Shown: positions 3,828-5,063 of the stretch, piece after piece
How the letters are laid out: each line of letters starts with the position of its first letter
Numbering within the stretch: position 1 is the first letter of the stretch
NCBI GenBank assembly: GCA_902803125.1
Contig: CADCOZ010000070.1
Span: forward strand, 1-5,063
Length of the DNA: 5,063 nt
Origin: an uncultured Ruminococcus sp.
GTDB taxonomy: Bacteria; Bacillota; Clostridia; Oscillospirales; Acutalibacteraceae
Direction of reading: 5' to 3'
Notes under the pieces: generated by a model
What the model was told of the DNA's origin: nothing
The model's input: only the letters and a program-made list of their open reading frames with translations
Database searches by the model: none
Program-made: the position numbers and the translations under genes

Positions 3828-5063
3828 GTGAAATTATACGAGGGAACATTTTTAACGCTGCTGCGGGACTGGCAGCGGAACTATCACGATCAGCCGGCGA
3901 TTATCTGCGGCCAAGAAAGAATCACTTATCGGGAACTGCTGGAGCGAGCCGAACAGGCGGCCGCTGTTTTATTGAAAAACGGCTTCACGGCCGGTCAAAA
4001 AGCTGTTTTATGGGGCTATAACAGTCTGGAGTGGGTGCTGACGTTTTTGGCGGTAACGATAGCAGGCGGAACGGCTGTGCTGATGAATTACGGTATCCGC
4101 GCCAAAGAAGCCGGACAGCTGGCTAAAATGGTAGAGGCCGATTTCCTGTTTTACGGAACAGCGTCAGCTCTGCAAAATGACCCGTCAGCGGTCATGTTGT
4201 TGGCCGAAACCGCCCAAATTCCGATAGCCTGCTGTCAGCCGTTTTCGTTTGTGACACAGCAGACCGTATCGGCCAAGGAAAGCACTGTTTGGCTGGCCAA
4301 AGCCGAACAGCAGACCGATGCCCATGCTTCACAGGTGATTATCTATACAACGGGAACAACCGCCCAACCCAAAGCGGTACAGCTGTCGGCGTATTCGATT
4401 CTCAACGATGCCAACGGCTGTTATGAAATGCTCAAGCAGGATATCGGACAGTCGGTGTGTAATGCTCTGCCGCTGTTTCACAGCTATGGCCTGCTGATTC
4501 TCTTTGCTTATCTGTCCTGCGGCCGCAGGGTTTATTTGCCAACGGTGCTGAAACCGGACAAAATCGCCGCTTGCCTGTCCGAAAATGACATAGATGATAT
4601 GGCCTCTGTCGGCACGGTCTATGAAATGCTGACCCGCCTGCCGCAGTTTGAACAAACACTGGCCGGCCGTCTGAATATCTGTATTGTTGGCGGCGGCTTT
4701 ACCTCGCCGTCAGAAATGATGCGGCTGGAAAAGGCCTTTGGCGGTGCTAAAATCCTGTGCGGATACGGACAAACGGAGTGTTCTCCGGTCATATCCGTGG
4801 AGCGAGCCGGCGATCCCTTATCTCTGCGAGCCAATACGGTCGGACATATTCTGACAGGGTTGTCGGTACGGATTTGGGACACACAGAGGGGCTTTTTGCC
4901 GCAGGGGGAAGCCGGTGAAATTCTCCTCAAGGGTTACTGCACCATGAACGGTTACTATGGTCATACGGCACAGGAACCGCCCTTTGATGCGGACGGCTGG
5001 CTTCATACCGGTGATATCGGCCGTTTGCTGGACAATAATGTTTTACAGCTGACAGGCCGCTTG
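3828..5063 (+). CDS. AMP-forming acyl-CoA synthetase/ligase (ANL superfamily), 3'-truncated
   Basis: The frame gives 412 residues and runs off the window; family members are about 480-550 residues, so the C-terminal domain with the catalytic lysine is missing. Such enzymes activate a carboxylic acid with ATP to an acyl-adenylate and then usually transfer it to CoA or a carrier protein, in the cytoplasm. Visible motifs, in order, are the P-loop-like TTGTTAQPK (residues 174-182), LPLFHSYG with His218, YGQTE (313-317), GWLHTGDIG with Asp396 expected to bind the ribose, and the start of the hinge motif TGR with Arg411. The P-loop-like motif carries Ala179 where Gly or Ser is usual, and TT in place of the common TSG start. 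The frame is open back to a stop at 3717, but GTG at 3828 is chosen because AGGA lies 7 nt before it and the product begins as the family does (LYEGTFLTLLRDW then PAIICGQERITYRELLERA). The substrate cannot be deduced. It is the first gene of its unit, after the terminator at 3608-3642. Confidence 0.92.
   Translation, partial: MKLYEGTFLTLLRDWQRNYHDQPAIICGQERITYRELLERAEQAAAVLLKNGFTAGQKAVLWGYNSLEWVLTFLAVTIAGGTAVLMNYGIRAKEAGQLAKMVEADFLFYGTASALQNDPSAVMLLAETAQIPIACCQPFSFVTQQTVSAKESTVWLAKAEQQTDAHASQVIIYTTGTTAQPKAVQLSAYSILNDANGCYEMLKQDIGQSVCNALPLFHSYGLLILFAYLSCGRRVYLPTVLKPDKIAACLSENDIDDMASVGTVYEMLTRLPQFEQTLAGRLNICIVGGGFTSPSEMMRLEKAFGGAKILCGYGQTECSPVISVERAGDPLSLRANTVGHILTGLSVRIWDTQRGFLPQGEAGEILLKGYCTMNGYYGHTAQEPPFDADGWLHTGDIGRLLDNNVLQLTGRL

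Overview
The window looks like chromosomal DNA from a mid-GC member of the Clostridia, probably a gut-type Oscillospirales or Lachnospirales relative. This rests on a DUF4358 protein, a DUF1292 (YrzB-like) protein, strong sigma-A-type promoters, AGGAGG-like ribosome binding sites and intrinsic terminators. The genus is inference. Only four protein genes are well supported. About 2.2 kb lies outside them, and much of that carries transcription signals and RNA-like secondary structure.

Layout. (1) Positions 2-976, plus strand: the 3' part of a gene for an unrecognised membrane-anchored extracytoplasmic protein. It converges with (2) positions 1037-1558, minus strand, a small membrane-anchored DUF4358 protein; both share one bidirectional terminator (1000-1037). 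(3) Positions 1633-2106: no protein gene, but a minus-strand unit with a near-consensus promoter (2070-2098), about 250 nt of helix-rich sequence and an intrinsic terminator (1811-1845). This is a good candidate for an independently transcribed structured RNA. (4) Positions 2107-2424, minus strand: a DUF1292 protein with its own promoter (2466-2494). (5) Positions 2561-2811, plus strand: a near-perfect promoter followed by a second helix-rich region, with a possible 26-codon ORF inside it. (6) Positions 2812-3510: no supportable gene; the right half has a 24-bp exact repeat in two copies 100 bp apart, with weaker copies giving a period near 50 bp. (7) Positions 3510-3642: an extended -10 element and a strong terminator bracket a possible small RNA. 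(8) Positions 3672-3827: direct repeats, two adjacent palindromes and a moderate promoter lead into (9) positions 3828-5063, plus strand, the first 412 codons of an AMP-forming acyl-CoA synthetase/ligase (ANL superfamily) cut by the window end.

The genes do not form one obvious pathway. They read as separate transcription units. The most interesting content is the pair of candidate structured RNAs on either side of the DUF1292 gene, and the regulatory region before the ligase gene. Neither RNA could be assigned to a known family by eye.
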